A stretch of 17,185 nt of DNA from an uncultured Clostridia bacterium (GTDB taxonomy: Bacteria > Bacillota_A > Clostridia > Christensenellales > CAG-138), in contig CAMORL010000017.1 of assembly GCA_946623765.1 (NCBI GenBank), positions 1 to 17,185 on the forward strand, read 5' to 3'. The notes below the pieces were generated by a model. It saw only the letters and a list, made by a program, of their open reading frames with translations, had not been told where the DNA came from and made no database searches. Every line of letters starts with the position of its first letter. Position 1 is the first letter of the stretch. Below are positions 7,916 to 14,032 of the stretch, one piece after another. Both the position numbers and the translations under genes were made by a program.

Positions 7916-9028
7916 TTATTTCGGAAGCGCGCGGAGCTTCGCGTCGGTCACGAGCGTTTTCAGCGAGCACACGCACAGCAGCCCGTCGACGCCTTCGGAG
8001 ACGATCAGTTCGTGGACCGATCCGCGGAAGAAGCGCGGGTCGATCATAATCACGGTTTTGTAATGCGGAAGCAGCAGCGGGACCAGGGAATTCGCGAACG
8101 AATCCTTGACGATGAGCAGAACGCCCTCTCCGCCGGGCGACAGGTTTGTCAGCCGGACCGTTCCGTAATTGCCGTTGAAGAACACCGCGTACGGGTCGTG
8201 CGAGCTCAGCGCTTCGCGGAAATACAGGTCGCTGCGGACCGGTTCCTTTTCGATCTGCACTTCATACGCGCAGTCCGGGATCGGATAGCGGATCGTTTCG
8301 TGCGGGGTCAGCCACAGCGCGCTGCGTGACAGCGTCGAGCCGTGGAAATCCGGATCGCTTTCGTATTCGATCGCTTCCGCCGGAACGGGCGTTTTGCCGA
8401 GGCTTTCGAGACAGCGTACGTACGCGGCGTATGCGCCGTCCGCGTTCCAGTGATTGTCCGTCCGGTAAAACCGGTTTCCTTTGCCCTCGCAAAGCGCATC
8501 GGTCAGATCCACGGCGACAAGCTCCGGGTATCCGGAAATTTCATCGAGCAGCGCGTCGTCGCGGTAGAGCGGACGCAGGCTCGCCGGAAGATCCTCCCTT
8601 GCGGCAAACCCCGCGGACGGAGGAACGAGGACGGTCATTTTCATGCCCTCGTCGGATGCGAGCCGGTCGAGCCGTTTGAGATTCTTTTCGAGCGACGCAA
8701 GGTTTTCCCTGCTGTATTCGACCGGGCTTTCCACGAGCTGGCCCGTGCGCGTCACATAGATGTCGTCCAGCCGTTCGGTACCGGCGCAAAGCCGCATGTA
8801 CGCGCCGATGCCGGTCAGCACGTCGCGCGCCGGAAGATGGTCGGACAGATAGTTTTCGATATCGTCGTCCCAGGTCCAATGGGAAAGCGAGAAGGAATCC
8901 GCTTTCGGAAACTCTGTGAGCACGCGGCGTTCCGCAAAGGAGAAGTCGGTTCCGAGATTCAGAAGGGTGCCGACAAAGCCGACCGCGAGGATCAGGAAGA
9001 AAACGATTGTCAGGACATGTTTTCGCAT
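7916..9028 (-). CDS. DHHW-family (AlgX/AlgJ-like) SGNH protein of polymer O-acetylation
   Basis: A 370-residue protein with one N-terminal membrane anchor (residues 5-25) and an extracytoplasmic catalytic region. The DHHW signature appears as T-D-N-H-W-N (D191, H193), and the C-terminal KDSFANS supplies a candidate nucleophile Ser310. These match the Asp-His and Ser of AlgX/AlgJ-type O-acetyltransferases by family knowledge. GAGG precedes the ATG by about 7 nt, and only 8 nt separate it from the MBOAT stop. DHHW proteins usually sit beside an MBOAT gene and act on the acyl groups it exports to a surface polysaccharide. It is the last gene of the operon before the terminator. Polymer and exact reaction (acetyl transfer or esterase) are not shown by sequence. 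Confidence 0.9.
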   Translation of the reverse strand: MRKHVLTIVFFLILAVGFVGTLLNLGTDFSFAERRVLTEFPKADSFSLSHWTWDDDIENYLSDHLPARDVLTGIGAYMRLCAGTERLDDIYVTRTGQLVESPVEYSRENLASLEKNLKRLDRLASDEGMKMTVLVPPSAGFAAREDLPASLRPLYRDDALLDEISGYPELVAVDLTDALCEGKGNRFYRTDNHWNADGAYAAYVRCLESLGKTPVPAEAIEYESDPDFHGSTLSRSALWLTPHETIRYPIPDCAYEVQIEKEPVRSDLYFREALSSHDPYAVFFNGNYGTVRLTNLSPGGEGVLLIVKDSFANSLVPLLLPHYKTVIMIDPRFFRGSVHELIVSEGVDGLLCVCSLKTLVTDAKLRALPK

Positions 9029-9036
9029 ACGTCACC

Positions 9037-10437
9037 TCAGAACCGGAAATAGATGAAGGGATTGTAGCTCTGCCGGACGAGCGCGGCGACGCAGAGCAGG
9101 AACAGGACCGTGAGCCCGATTACACGGAAGACGGAGGCAAGCACGGGCTTTTTCCGTTCGATCGCGCGATAGAGCTTCTGCGGCAGATAACCGGCTGAGA
9201 CGAGACCCAGAACGAACCACACCCAGTAGCTTGCGACGACTGAGATCGCGTCCGTCCCGATGACCGGCGCGGTAAAGCGGAACATGCCCGCAAAATACCG
9301 GCCCATTTCGGAAAAGTCGTCAAAGTAGAAGATGACCCAGCCGGCGGAGAAGACCGGGAAGAGCAGAACCGTGCGGATCCACGCGGGGATTTTGTCAAGC
9401 AGACGGCGGAACACAAAGCGTTCCAGCACGAGGAATACCCAGTAATAGAGCCCCCAGATCACGAACGTGATGCTTGCGCCGTGCCATAGCCCCGTGAGCG
9501 CCCAGACGATGAACATGTTGAGGATCGTGCGCGCCGTGCCTTTTCGGCTGCCGCCGAGCGGGATGTATACATAGTCCCGGAAGAAGCCGGAAAGCGTCAT
9601 GTGCCATCTGCGCCAGAAATCGGTCACGGAGGCTGCGGTATACGGATGGTCGAAGTTCTGCGGGAAGGAGAAGCCCATCATGCGTCCGAGACCGATCGCC
9701 ATATCGGAGTAGCCGGAAAAGTCGTAATAGATCTGCAGCGTGTAGCAGAACGCGCCGAACCAGCTTCCGAGGATCCCGAGATCCGAGGGGGTCGCGGAAA
9801 GATACTGCCACGCCTCGCCGATCATGTTGCCGAGCAGGACTTTTTTCGAAAGACCGATCAGAAAGATGCCGATTCCGTCGGAAACATCCTTGGGGTCGAT
9901 GCGCTGCGTGCCGGCGGCAAGACCGTTGATCTGCGTCTCGATATCGGAATAGCGGACGATCGGACCGGCGATCAGCTGCGGAAACATCGTGATGTAGGTC
10001 CCGAAAACCATCGGGTTGCGCTGTGCCTTCGTCGTGCCGCGATAGACGTCTATGACGTAGGACATCGCCTGGAACGTGAAGAACGAGATGCCGAGCGGCA
10101 GGGAGCCGGGGAAAAAGCCGAGCCGCGGAAGCCGCAGAACGTTCACCGCAAGCGGCGTGAAATACTTGTAGAAGAAGAGAGAGCCGATGTCAAATGCGAC
10201 CGCGAGAATCAGAAACAGCCGTTTGTGGGCGGAAAACCGCTCCGTAAACAGCGCAAACAGATAGTTGACGGCGATCACGATCACCATCAGCGGCAGGTAT
10301 TTGAGCTCGCCCCAGCTGTAAAAGATCAGACTTGCAAGCAGCAGAAATCCCACCCGCCACTTTCCGCGCAGCAGATAGTAGCACAGAAAGAAAACGGGCA
10401 GGAAAAAGAAGATGAAGCTGATTGAGGAAAAGACCAT
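9037..10437 (-). CDS. MBOAT-family membrane O-acyltransferase (AlgI/PatA/DltB-like)
   Basis: A 466-residue polytopic membrane protein with about a dozen hydrophobic segments. The N-terminus MVFSSISFIFFFLPVF is typical of AlgI-like MBOATs and supports this start although no Shine-Dalgarno is obvious; the ATG lies 9 nt after the upstream stop, so coupling is likely. Family landmarks are PQLIAGPIVRY (153-163), FWRRWHMTLS with His279, RDYVYIPLGGS (287-297) and LTGLWHGAS with the conserved catalytic His319. MBOATs of this branch pass acyl (usually acetyl) groups from a cytoplasmic donor across the membrane to extracellular polymers. The neighbouring DHHW and SGNH proteins fit as outer-face transferase or esterase partners. 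D-alanylation is less likely because no dltA or dltC is present. Confidence 0.93.
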   Translation of the reverse strand: MVFSSISFIFFFLPVFFLCYYLLRGKWRVGFLLLASLIFYSWGELKYLPLMVIVIAVNYLFALFTERFSAHKRLFLILAVAFDIGSLFFYKYFTPLAVNVLRLPRLGFFPGSLPLGISFFTFQAMSYVIDVYRGTTKAQRNPMVFGTYITMFPQLIAGPIVRYSDIETQINGLAAGTQRIDPKDVSDGIGIFLIGLSKKVLLGNMIGEAWQYLSATPSDLGILGSWFGAFCYTLQIYYDFSGYSDMAIGLGRMMGFSFPQNFDHPYTAASVTDFWRRWHMTLSGFFRDYVYIPLGGSRKGTARTILNMFIVWALTGLWHGASITFVIWGLYYWVFLVLERFVFRRLLDKIPAWIRTVLLFPVFSAGWVIFYFDDFSEMGRYFAGMFRFTAPVIGTDAISVVASYWVWFVLGLVSAGYLPQKLYRAIERKKPVLASVFRVIGLTVLFLLCVAALVRQSYNPFIYFRF

Positions 10438-10446
10438 CCGCCGCGG

Positions 10447-10911
10447 TTATTTCAGCGCGTCGGCAAATACGGCGTACAGCGCGGAAACATCCTCGCCGAC
10501 GAGAACCAGAACGTAGTTTCCGATGCGTTCGACGCGCGCCTTGGAGATCTTCGGATACTCTTCCGGCATGTACTCGCGATAGGTCTCCGCCTGGCTCGAG
10601 ATCTGCTCCTTCAGCAGCGCTTCGATCTCTTCGGCATAGGCGGGATCGTTCACTTCGGCGAGCAGAAATTCGTCCGTCATCAGACCGTCTGCGGCGGCGT
10701 AGTTCACGAGCTGCTTGCACTGCTCGGGGTCGATGCCGTAGTAATCGAATACGTCTTCACCGCTGCGGCGCACCATTTCGGGGAACTGGCCGAGCGCTTC
10801 CATCTTCTGGTACAGCGCTTCGCCGTCGATGGACGCGGGCAGGTTCTGACAGCCGACGGGGACGAGAAGCAGCATGATTGCCAACAGTACAACAAGAATC
10901 TTTTCAGTCAT
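10447..10911 (-). CDS. DUF4358-like lipoprotein
   Basis: A 154-residue exported protein. A hydrophobic leader (MTEKILVVLLAIMLLLVPVGC) ends at a Cys in a weak lipobox (Pro at -3). The body is acidic and includes V-F-D-Y-Y-G-I-D-P-E-Q and a strand-rich end (IGNYVLVLVGEDVSALYAVF), the pattern of DUF4358 proteins often found with MBOAT genes in Clostridia. No catalytic motif is visible. Its ATG overlaps the last 8 nt of the upstream SGNH gene (ATGACTGA), and GGAGG lies 9 nt upstream, so translation is probably coupled. It is likely an accessory factor of the acylation apparatus on the outer membrane face; the role is inferred from position only. Confidence 0.8.
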   Translation of the reverse strand: MTEKILVVLLAIMLLLVPVGCQNLPASIDGEALYQKMEALGQFPEMVRRSGEDVFDYYGIDPEQCKQLVNYAAADGLMTDEFLLAEVNDPAYAEEIEALLKEQISSQAETYREYMPEEYPKISKARVERIGNYVLVLVGEDVSALYAVFADALK

Positions 10912-11854
10912 TTACAGGTTCCTCCGGTTTCCATATTCCAGCATAGTATTCGTCTCTTGCGCAGGAGCGAAGCAGCTTGACCCAGATCGCCCTGGCAGTA
11001 TCGTTCGGGTGGAAGGAATAGTCCTTTCCGCTGTATTCGAATTTCAGATATCCCTCGTCGTCGCGGATGAGATCCGCAAGCTCGAGATAGGTGTATCCCT
11101 TTTCCTCGCAGAAGGCGCGAAGCCTTTCGTTTACCGACCGGTTCATATCGGCGGTCTGTCGGACGCTCATCGCAAACTCCTTGAGCGTCGGCGTGATGGA
11201 GTGGACGTAGATGCGAAGGTCCGGATGATTCTCCAGGATGGCGGAGATGAACGCGTCGTAGGCGGCGATCAGCTCGTCTTCGGAATACGATTCGCGGTCC
11301 CTGACGCCGACCAGAATAAACAGCCTCTTTGCCTGCGTCGCCTCGACCACTTCGGAAACGGTCATGAAGCGCGAGCGGAAGATCAGCGCGCCGTTCGTCT
11401 TTTTCTGTTCGGCGGCAAGCGCTATTCGAAGCGTCAGCCCGCTGACGCCGACGATGCGCATTTTGCCGAGACACGGACGGTCCTTGTTCCGTTCGCCGGT
11501 GACGTATCTGCCGAGTCCGGCGACGATCGAATCCCCGATCATGACGGAATCGTCAAACCACGCGTCGAGATACCCTTCGTCGAGCTGCTCGTCGCTGACG
11601 GGCTTTAGGGTCGGTTCGGGCGTCGGCGTTTCCTCCGCAGCGGTTGCGTTCGGCGTTTCGGCTTCCGTCACGCCGGATTCCGGCAAAGACGCCGTGCTGA
11701 CGCTTACGGACGGTTCCGAAACGGTCTGCGCCGTCGGTTCCGCCGAGGACGCCGGAGCGTCTGCGGGCTGCGCCTTCCCGCAGGAGAGGCACAGGAGCAG
11801 GCAAAGAAGGACGGGAAGCGACCGCTTTCGATGGATTCTGATGAATTCTTTCAT
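10904..11854 (-). CDS. SGNH/GDSL-type lipoprotein, first gene of the acylation operon
   Basis: A 316-residue predicted lipoprotein with a basic N-terminus and hydrophobic run ending LLCLSC25GKAQ (lipobox weak at -3). A Ser/Thr/Pro/Glu-rich linker (about 28-87) follows, then an SGNH hydrolase-like domain. Block I is MIGDSIVAG with nucleophile Ser109. Block III, normally GxND, reads GVRD with Arg185 in place of the oxyanion-hole Asn. The C-terminal block has Asp278 and His282 (DYSFH). By family these are esterases or acyltransferases on glycans; loss of the Asn casts doubt on full activity. It overlaps the DUF4358 gene by 8 nt. Its tandem paralogue at 11930-12910 keeps the Asn. No Shine-Dalgarno precedes the ATG, the only usable start; TATAAT lies 8 nt upstream. 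Confidence 0.88.
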   Translation of the reverse strand: MKEFIRIHRKRSLPVLLCLLLCLSCGKAQPADAPASSAEPTAQTVSEPSVSVSTASLPESGVTEAETPNATAAEETPTPEPTLKPVSDEQLDEGYLDAWFDDSVMIGDSIVAGLGRYVTGERNKDRPCLGKMRIVGVSGLTLRIALAAEQKKTNGALIFRSRFMTVSEVVEATQAKRLFILVGVRDRESYSEDELIAAYDAFISAILENHPDLRIYVHSITPTLKEFAMSVRQTADMNRSVNERLRAFCEEKGYTYLELADLIRDDEGYLKFEYSGKDYSFHPNDTARAIWVKLLRSCARDEYYAGIWKPEEPVND

Positions 11855-11862
11855 AATTCTTA

Positions 11863-11891
11863 ATTATAGCATACCGCACCGCAAAACACCA
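11863..11891 (-). promoter_or_regulatory. Promoter of the SGNH-DUF4358-MBOAT-DHHW operon, TATAAT 8 nt from the ATG
   Basis: A consensus TATAAT (11868-11863) has 17 nt separating it from a poor -35 (TGGTGT, 11891-11886). The -10 ends 8 nt before the ATG at 11854, so transcription would begin at or just before the start codon. The same arrangement, with AACTGG exactly 20 nt upstream of TATAAT, is found at the paralogous gene. Confidence 0.6.
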
Positions 11892-11920
11892 GTTCTTTTT
11901 TCAGCCGTCCGCGGTGCGTG

Positions 11921-11938
11921 AAAAAACGGTTATCCGTT
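11921..11938 (-). terminator. Minimal intrinsic terminator overlapping the SGNH paralogue's stop codon
   Basis: On the minus strand AACGG-ATAA-CCGTT, a 5-bp stem with a 4-nt loop, is followed by a six-T run in total (the stem supplies two of them). The TAA stop of the upstream SGNH gene lies in the loop. The stem is short, so termination may be partial, but it would separate this gene from the acylation operon, which has its own promoter. Confidence 0.4.
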
Positions 11939-12910
11939 GTTTGCGGATTCCTCCGGGCTCCAGATACCGGCATAGTATTCGTCTCTTGCGCAGGAGCGCA
12001 GCAGTTTCACCCAGATCGCCTTGCCCAGACTGTTGAGATGGAACGTGTAGTCCGACGCGCTGTATTCGTATTTCAGATAACCGTCCTCATCGCGGACGAG
12101 ATCTGCAAGCTCGAGATAGGTATACCCCTTTTCTTCACAGAAGGCGCGCAGCTTTTCATTTGCCGCCTTATGTGTTGCATAGTCCAGATGAACGCCCATG
12201 GCGTAGTCCTTCAGCATCGGCATCAGGGAGTGGACATAGACCCGAAGATCGGGATGATCCGCCTTGACAATCGAGATGATCTCGCCGTAGACGTCGATCA
12301 GTTCCTCCGCGGAATACCACTTGAGGTCGTTGACGCCGAGCAGCAAAAACAGACGTTTCGCGTGCGTCGTTTCGACCACGTCGGAAATGGTCGTATAGCG
12401 CGAACGGAACTTTATCTGTCCGACGGTCTCTTTCCGCTCGCCGGCAAGCGCATGCTTGAGGGTCAGCGCGCTGACGCCGACGACGTGCATGCTGCCGAGG
12501 CACGGGCGTCCGTTGCTCCGCTCTTTCGTGACGTACATGTTCAGCCCCGCGACAAGGGAATCGCCGATCAGCACGGAATCGTCGAACCACGCGTCGAGAT
12601 ACCCTTCGTCGAGCTGCTCGTCGCTGACGGGCGGTACGGTCGGCGTCGGTTCGGGCGTCGGCGTTTCCGCCGCGGCTGCTTCGGGCGTTTCGGACTCCGG
12701 CAGCGCGGTTTTTGGCGCGGCGGAATGCACTTCGAGCCGGTCTTCCCCGACAGGCGCGGCCGACTCTTCGGATTCGGAAACCGCTTCCGCCGTCTGTACG
12801 GAAGACGGTGCGGGAGCCGGGGTTTGCGCCTTGCCGCAGGAGACGCAGAAGATCAGACACAGGATCGCAGGAAGCGACCGTTTCAGCATTGTTTTGACAG
12901 ATTCTTTCAT
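11930..12910 (-). CDS. SGNH/GDSL-type lipoprotein, tandem paralogue with intact GxND
   Basis: A 326-residue predicted lipoprotein closely related to the neighbouring 316-residue SGNH protein, with near-identical ends (YTYLELADL, RSCARDEYYAGIW). Hydrophobic signal ends FCVSC25GKAQ; a Pro/Thr/Glu linker follows. Catalytic blocks are LIGDSLVAG (Ser118), GVND with Asn194 preserved, and DYTFH (Asp287, His291, spaced one residue wider than the usual DxxH). It is therefore the more likely active member of the pair, probably an esterase or acyltransferase on a surface polymer. The ATG at 12910 is preferred over a TTG 9 nt upstream, which overlaps the -10 box, because it aligns exactly with the paralogue's start. 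An ATG seven codons downstream is possible. No Shine-Dalgarno precedes any of them. Own promoter upstream and a weak terminator at its end suggest separate transcription. Confidence 0.88.
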   Translation of the reverse strand: MKESVKTMLKRSLPAILCLIFCVSCGKAQTPAPAPSSVQTAEAVSESEESAAPVGEDRLEVHSAAPKTALPESETPEAAAAETPTPEPTPTVPPVSDEQLDEGYLDAWFDDSVLIGDSLVAGLNMYVTKERSNGRPCLGSMHVVGVSALTLKHALAGERKETVGQIKFRSRYTTISDVVETTHAKRLFLLLGVNDLKWYSAEELIDVYGEIISIVKADHPDLRVYVHSLMPMLKDYAMGVHLDYATHKAANEKLRAFCEEKGYTYLELADLVRDEDGYLKYEYSASDYTFHLNSLGKAIWVKLLRSCARDEYYAGIWSPEESANNG

Positions 12911-12918
12911 AATTTTCA

Positions 12919-12947
12919 ATTATAACACAGCTGTACGGAAAAAGCCA
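12919..12947 (-). promoter_or_regulatory. Promoter of the SGNH paralogue, TATAAT 8 nt from the ATG
   Basis: TATAAT (12924-12919) is preceded by a 17-nt spacer and a poor -35 (TGGCTT, 12947-12942). The shared element TGAAAAA...GAACTGG lies just upstream at 12960-12945. Spacing to the ATG is 8 nt, identical to the downstream paralogue, implying a nearly leaderless transcript. Confidence 0.6.
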
Positions 12948-12986
12948 GTTCTCTTTTTCATAAGGAAGAAAAGACCGGGCGGCGGA

Positions 12987-13847
12987 TCAACGGCGTCCGT
13001 TCTTCCGAACATCCGCAATGTCCCCGGCAAAGATTCGGTCGATCAGCGCGGCGATCGCGTGATTGTCGTTGGACGGAAGGAACACGCCGGCGATCGAGCG
13101 GATCGCATCGTTCGCGTTTGCGGGGCACGCGGCGATGTCCGCTTCGCGCAAAAGCTCCAGATCGTTGTTGTAATCGCCGACGGCGATCAGCGTCCGGTCC
13201 CGATAGCAGGGGAGCGTGCGGCATACCGCAAGCGCGGTGCCCTTGTTGACGCCCTTCGGCAGAAGCTCGAGATATTCGCTGTTCGGTACGATGTCCGTCG
13301 TGGCATAGACGCGGTCGAACCGGTCGGCAAGTCCGTTTGCCTGCATGAAGCGTTCGACGTCCTTCAGCGCTTCCCGCTCTCCGAACAGCAGCGACTTGAA
13401 CCACGGTGCGCGCTCCGCTTCCTCGATGCTCACAAAATGACTGGTCCGGTGCAGCTCCCAGAACGGACGGTTGACGGTCTCTTCGGGCGACACATAGAGG
13501 ATGGAAGCTTCGGTGTAGATCTGCAGATCCAGCGACGGATGATGCGCACGGCAGTAGCGCAAAACCGCGGCGATCGCGTCCCGGTCGGCAAACTGCGTAT
13601 GGAGGAAAATCTTTCGTTCGTTGTCATAGACGCCCGCGCCGTTCAGGACGATGCTCGGCGCGTTGAACGCGACCCCCTCGAGAAATTCCAGCATGTTGTC
13701 GGGGCAGCGGCCCGTCGCAATGGCAAACAGCCCGCCTGCCTGCGTATAGCGGATGATCGCGTTCCGGTTTTGTTCGGAAACCGCGCCGGTGTGATCGAAC
13801 AGCGTACCGTCCAGATCGCAGAAGATTGCCGTTTTGTTCGGATTCAT
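12987..13847 (-). CDS. HAD-superfamily Cof-type phosphatase
   Basis: A 286-residue cytosolic protein. The ATG at 13847 is chosen because GGAG lies 8 nt upstream and the family core starts at once (TAIFCDLDGTLFD); an in-frame TTG 60 nt upstream falls in the promoter. HAD motifs are present in order: DLDGT (Asp11 nucleophile, Asp13), ATGR (Thr45), Lys202 in the N-K-G-T-A-L segment, and GDYNND (224-229). The insert between motifs II and III fits a C2-cap, Cof-type subfamily. These enzymes dephosphorylate sugar phosphates, nucleotides or cofactors; substrate is not predictable here. It is divergent from the ABC importer across 185 bp, so it may be co-regulated and act on the imported solute, which is inference. 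No convincing terminator separates it from the SGNH gene 76 nt downstream. Confidence 0.92.
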   Translation of the reverse strand: MNPNKTAIFCDLDGTLFDHTGAVSEQNRNAIIRYTQAGGLFAIATGRCPDNMLEFLEGVAFNAPSIVLNGAGVYDNERKIFLHTQFADRDAIAAVLRYCRAHHPSLDLQIYTEASILYVSPEETVNRPFWELHRTSHFVSIEEAERAPWFKSLLFGEREALKDVERFMQANGLADRFDRVYATTDIVPNSEYLELLPKGVNKGTALAVCRTLPCYRDRTLIAVGDYNNDLELLREADIAACPANANDAIRSIAGVFLPSNDNHAIAALIDRIFAGDIADVRKNGRR

Positions 13848-13878
13848 GGGACATTCTCCGTTTTCTTTGAGATAATTC

Positions 13879-13907
13879 AGTATACCATGACGCCGCCGGA
13901 TTGACAA
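13879..13907 (-). promoter_or_regulatory. Sigma-A type promoter of the HAD phosphatase gene
   Basis: TTGTCA (13907-13902), a 17-nt spacer, then TATACT (13884-13879). The predicted start is near 13872, about 25 nt before the ATG at 13847, with the GGAG ribosome site in between. Confidence 0.78.
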
Positions 13908-13923
13908 TCGGGAAAGAAAGCTG

Positions 13924-13957
13924 ACAGTAAAATTTTGACAAATTACGGTTTTACTGT
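13924..13957. promoter_or_regulatory. 9-bp inverted repeat, candidate operator
   Basis: ACAGTAAAA (13924-13932) and TTTTACTGT (13949-13957) are perfect inverted copies separated by 16 nt. The right arm touches the -35 of the importer promoter; the left arm lies 17 nt upstream of the -35 of the divergent HAD promoter. The centres of the arms are 25 nt apart, about two and a half helical turns. A dimeric or paired regulator could bind; its identity is unknown. Confidence 0.5.
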
Positions 13958-13985
13958 TGATTTTGATACGTTATTCTGCTAAAAT
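13957..13985 (+). promoter_or_regulatory. Sigma-A type promoter of the ABC importer operon
   Basis: TTGATT (13957-13962), a 17-nt spacer, then TAAAAT (13980-13985). The predicted leader of about 40 nt ends in a very strong ribosome site, AGGAGGG at 14021-14027, six nt before the ATG. The -35 abuts the inverted repeat at 13924-13957. Confidence 0.75.
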
Positions 13986-14032
13986 ACAAATCGCGGAAAT
14001 CATTTCGCAAAGTATCTATCAGGAGGGAAATC

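Larger units (their letters stand above)
10904..12960. repeat. Tandem gene duplication of SGNH lipoprotein with its promoter
   Basis: The units 10904-11903 and 11930-12960 encode homologous SGNH lipoproteins and keep matching upstream regions. A 48-nt stretch is identical between 11556-11603 and 12585-12632, and a further exact match of about 28 nt lies near 10943 and 11971. Promoter, AACTGG element and ATG have the same offsets in both. This indicates direct tandem duplication, with selection or gene conversion holding some blocks identical. Confidence 0.8.

Noticed and set aside
12911..12986. Terminator for the HAD gene before the SGNH gene
   Set aside because: A short pyrimidine run is present but no convincing stem could be built; read-through remains possible.
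13992..14007. Small palindrome in the importer leader
   Set aside because: Only five base pairs around a one-nucleotide centre with mismatched flanks; expected by chance.
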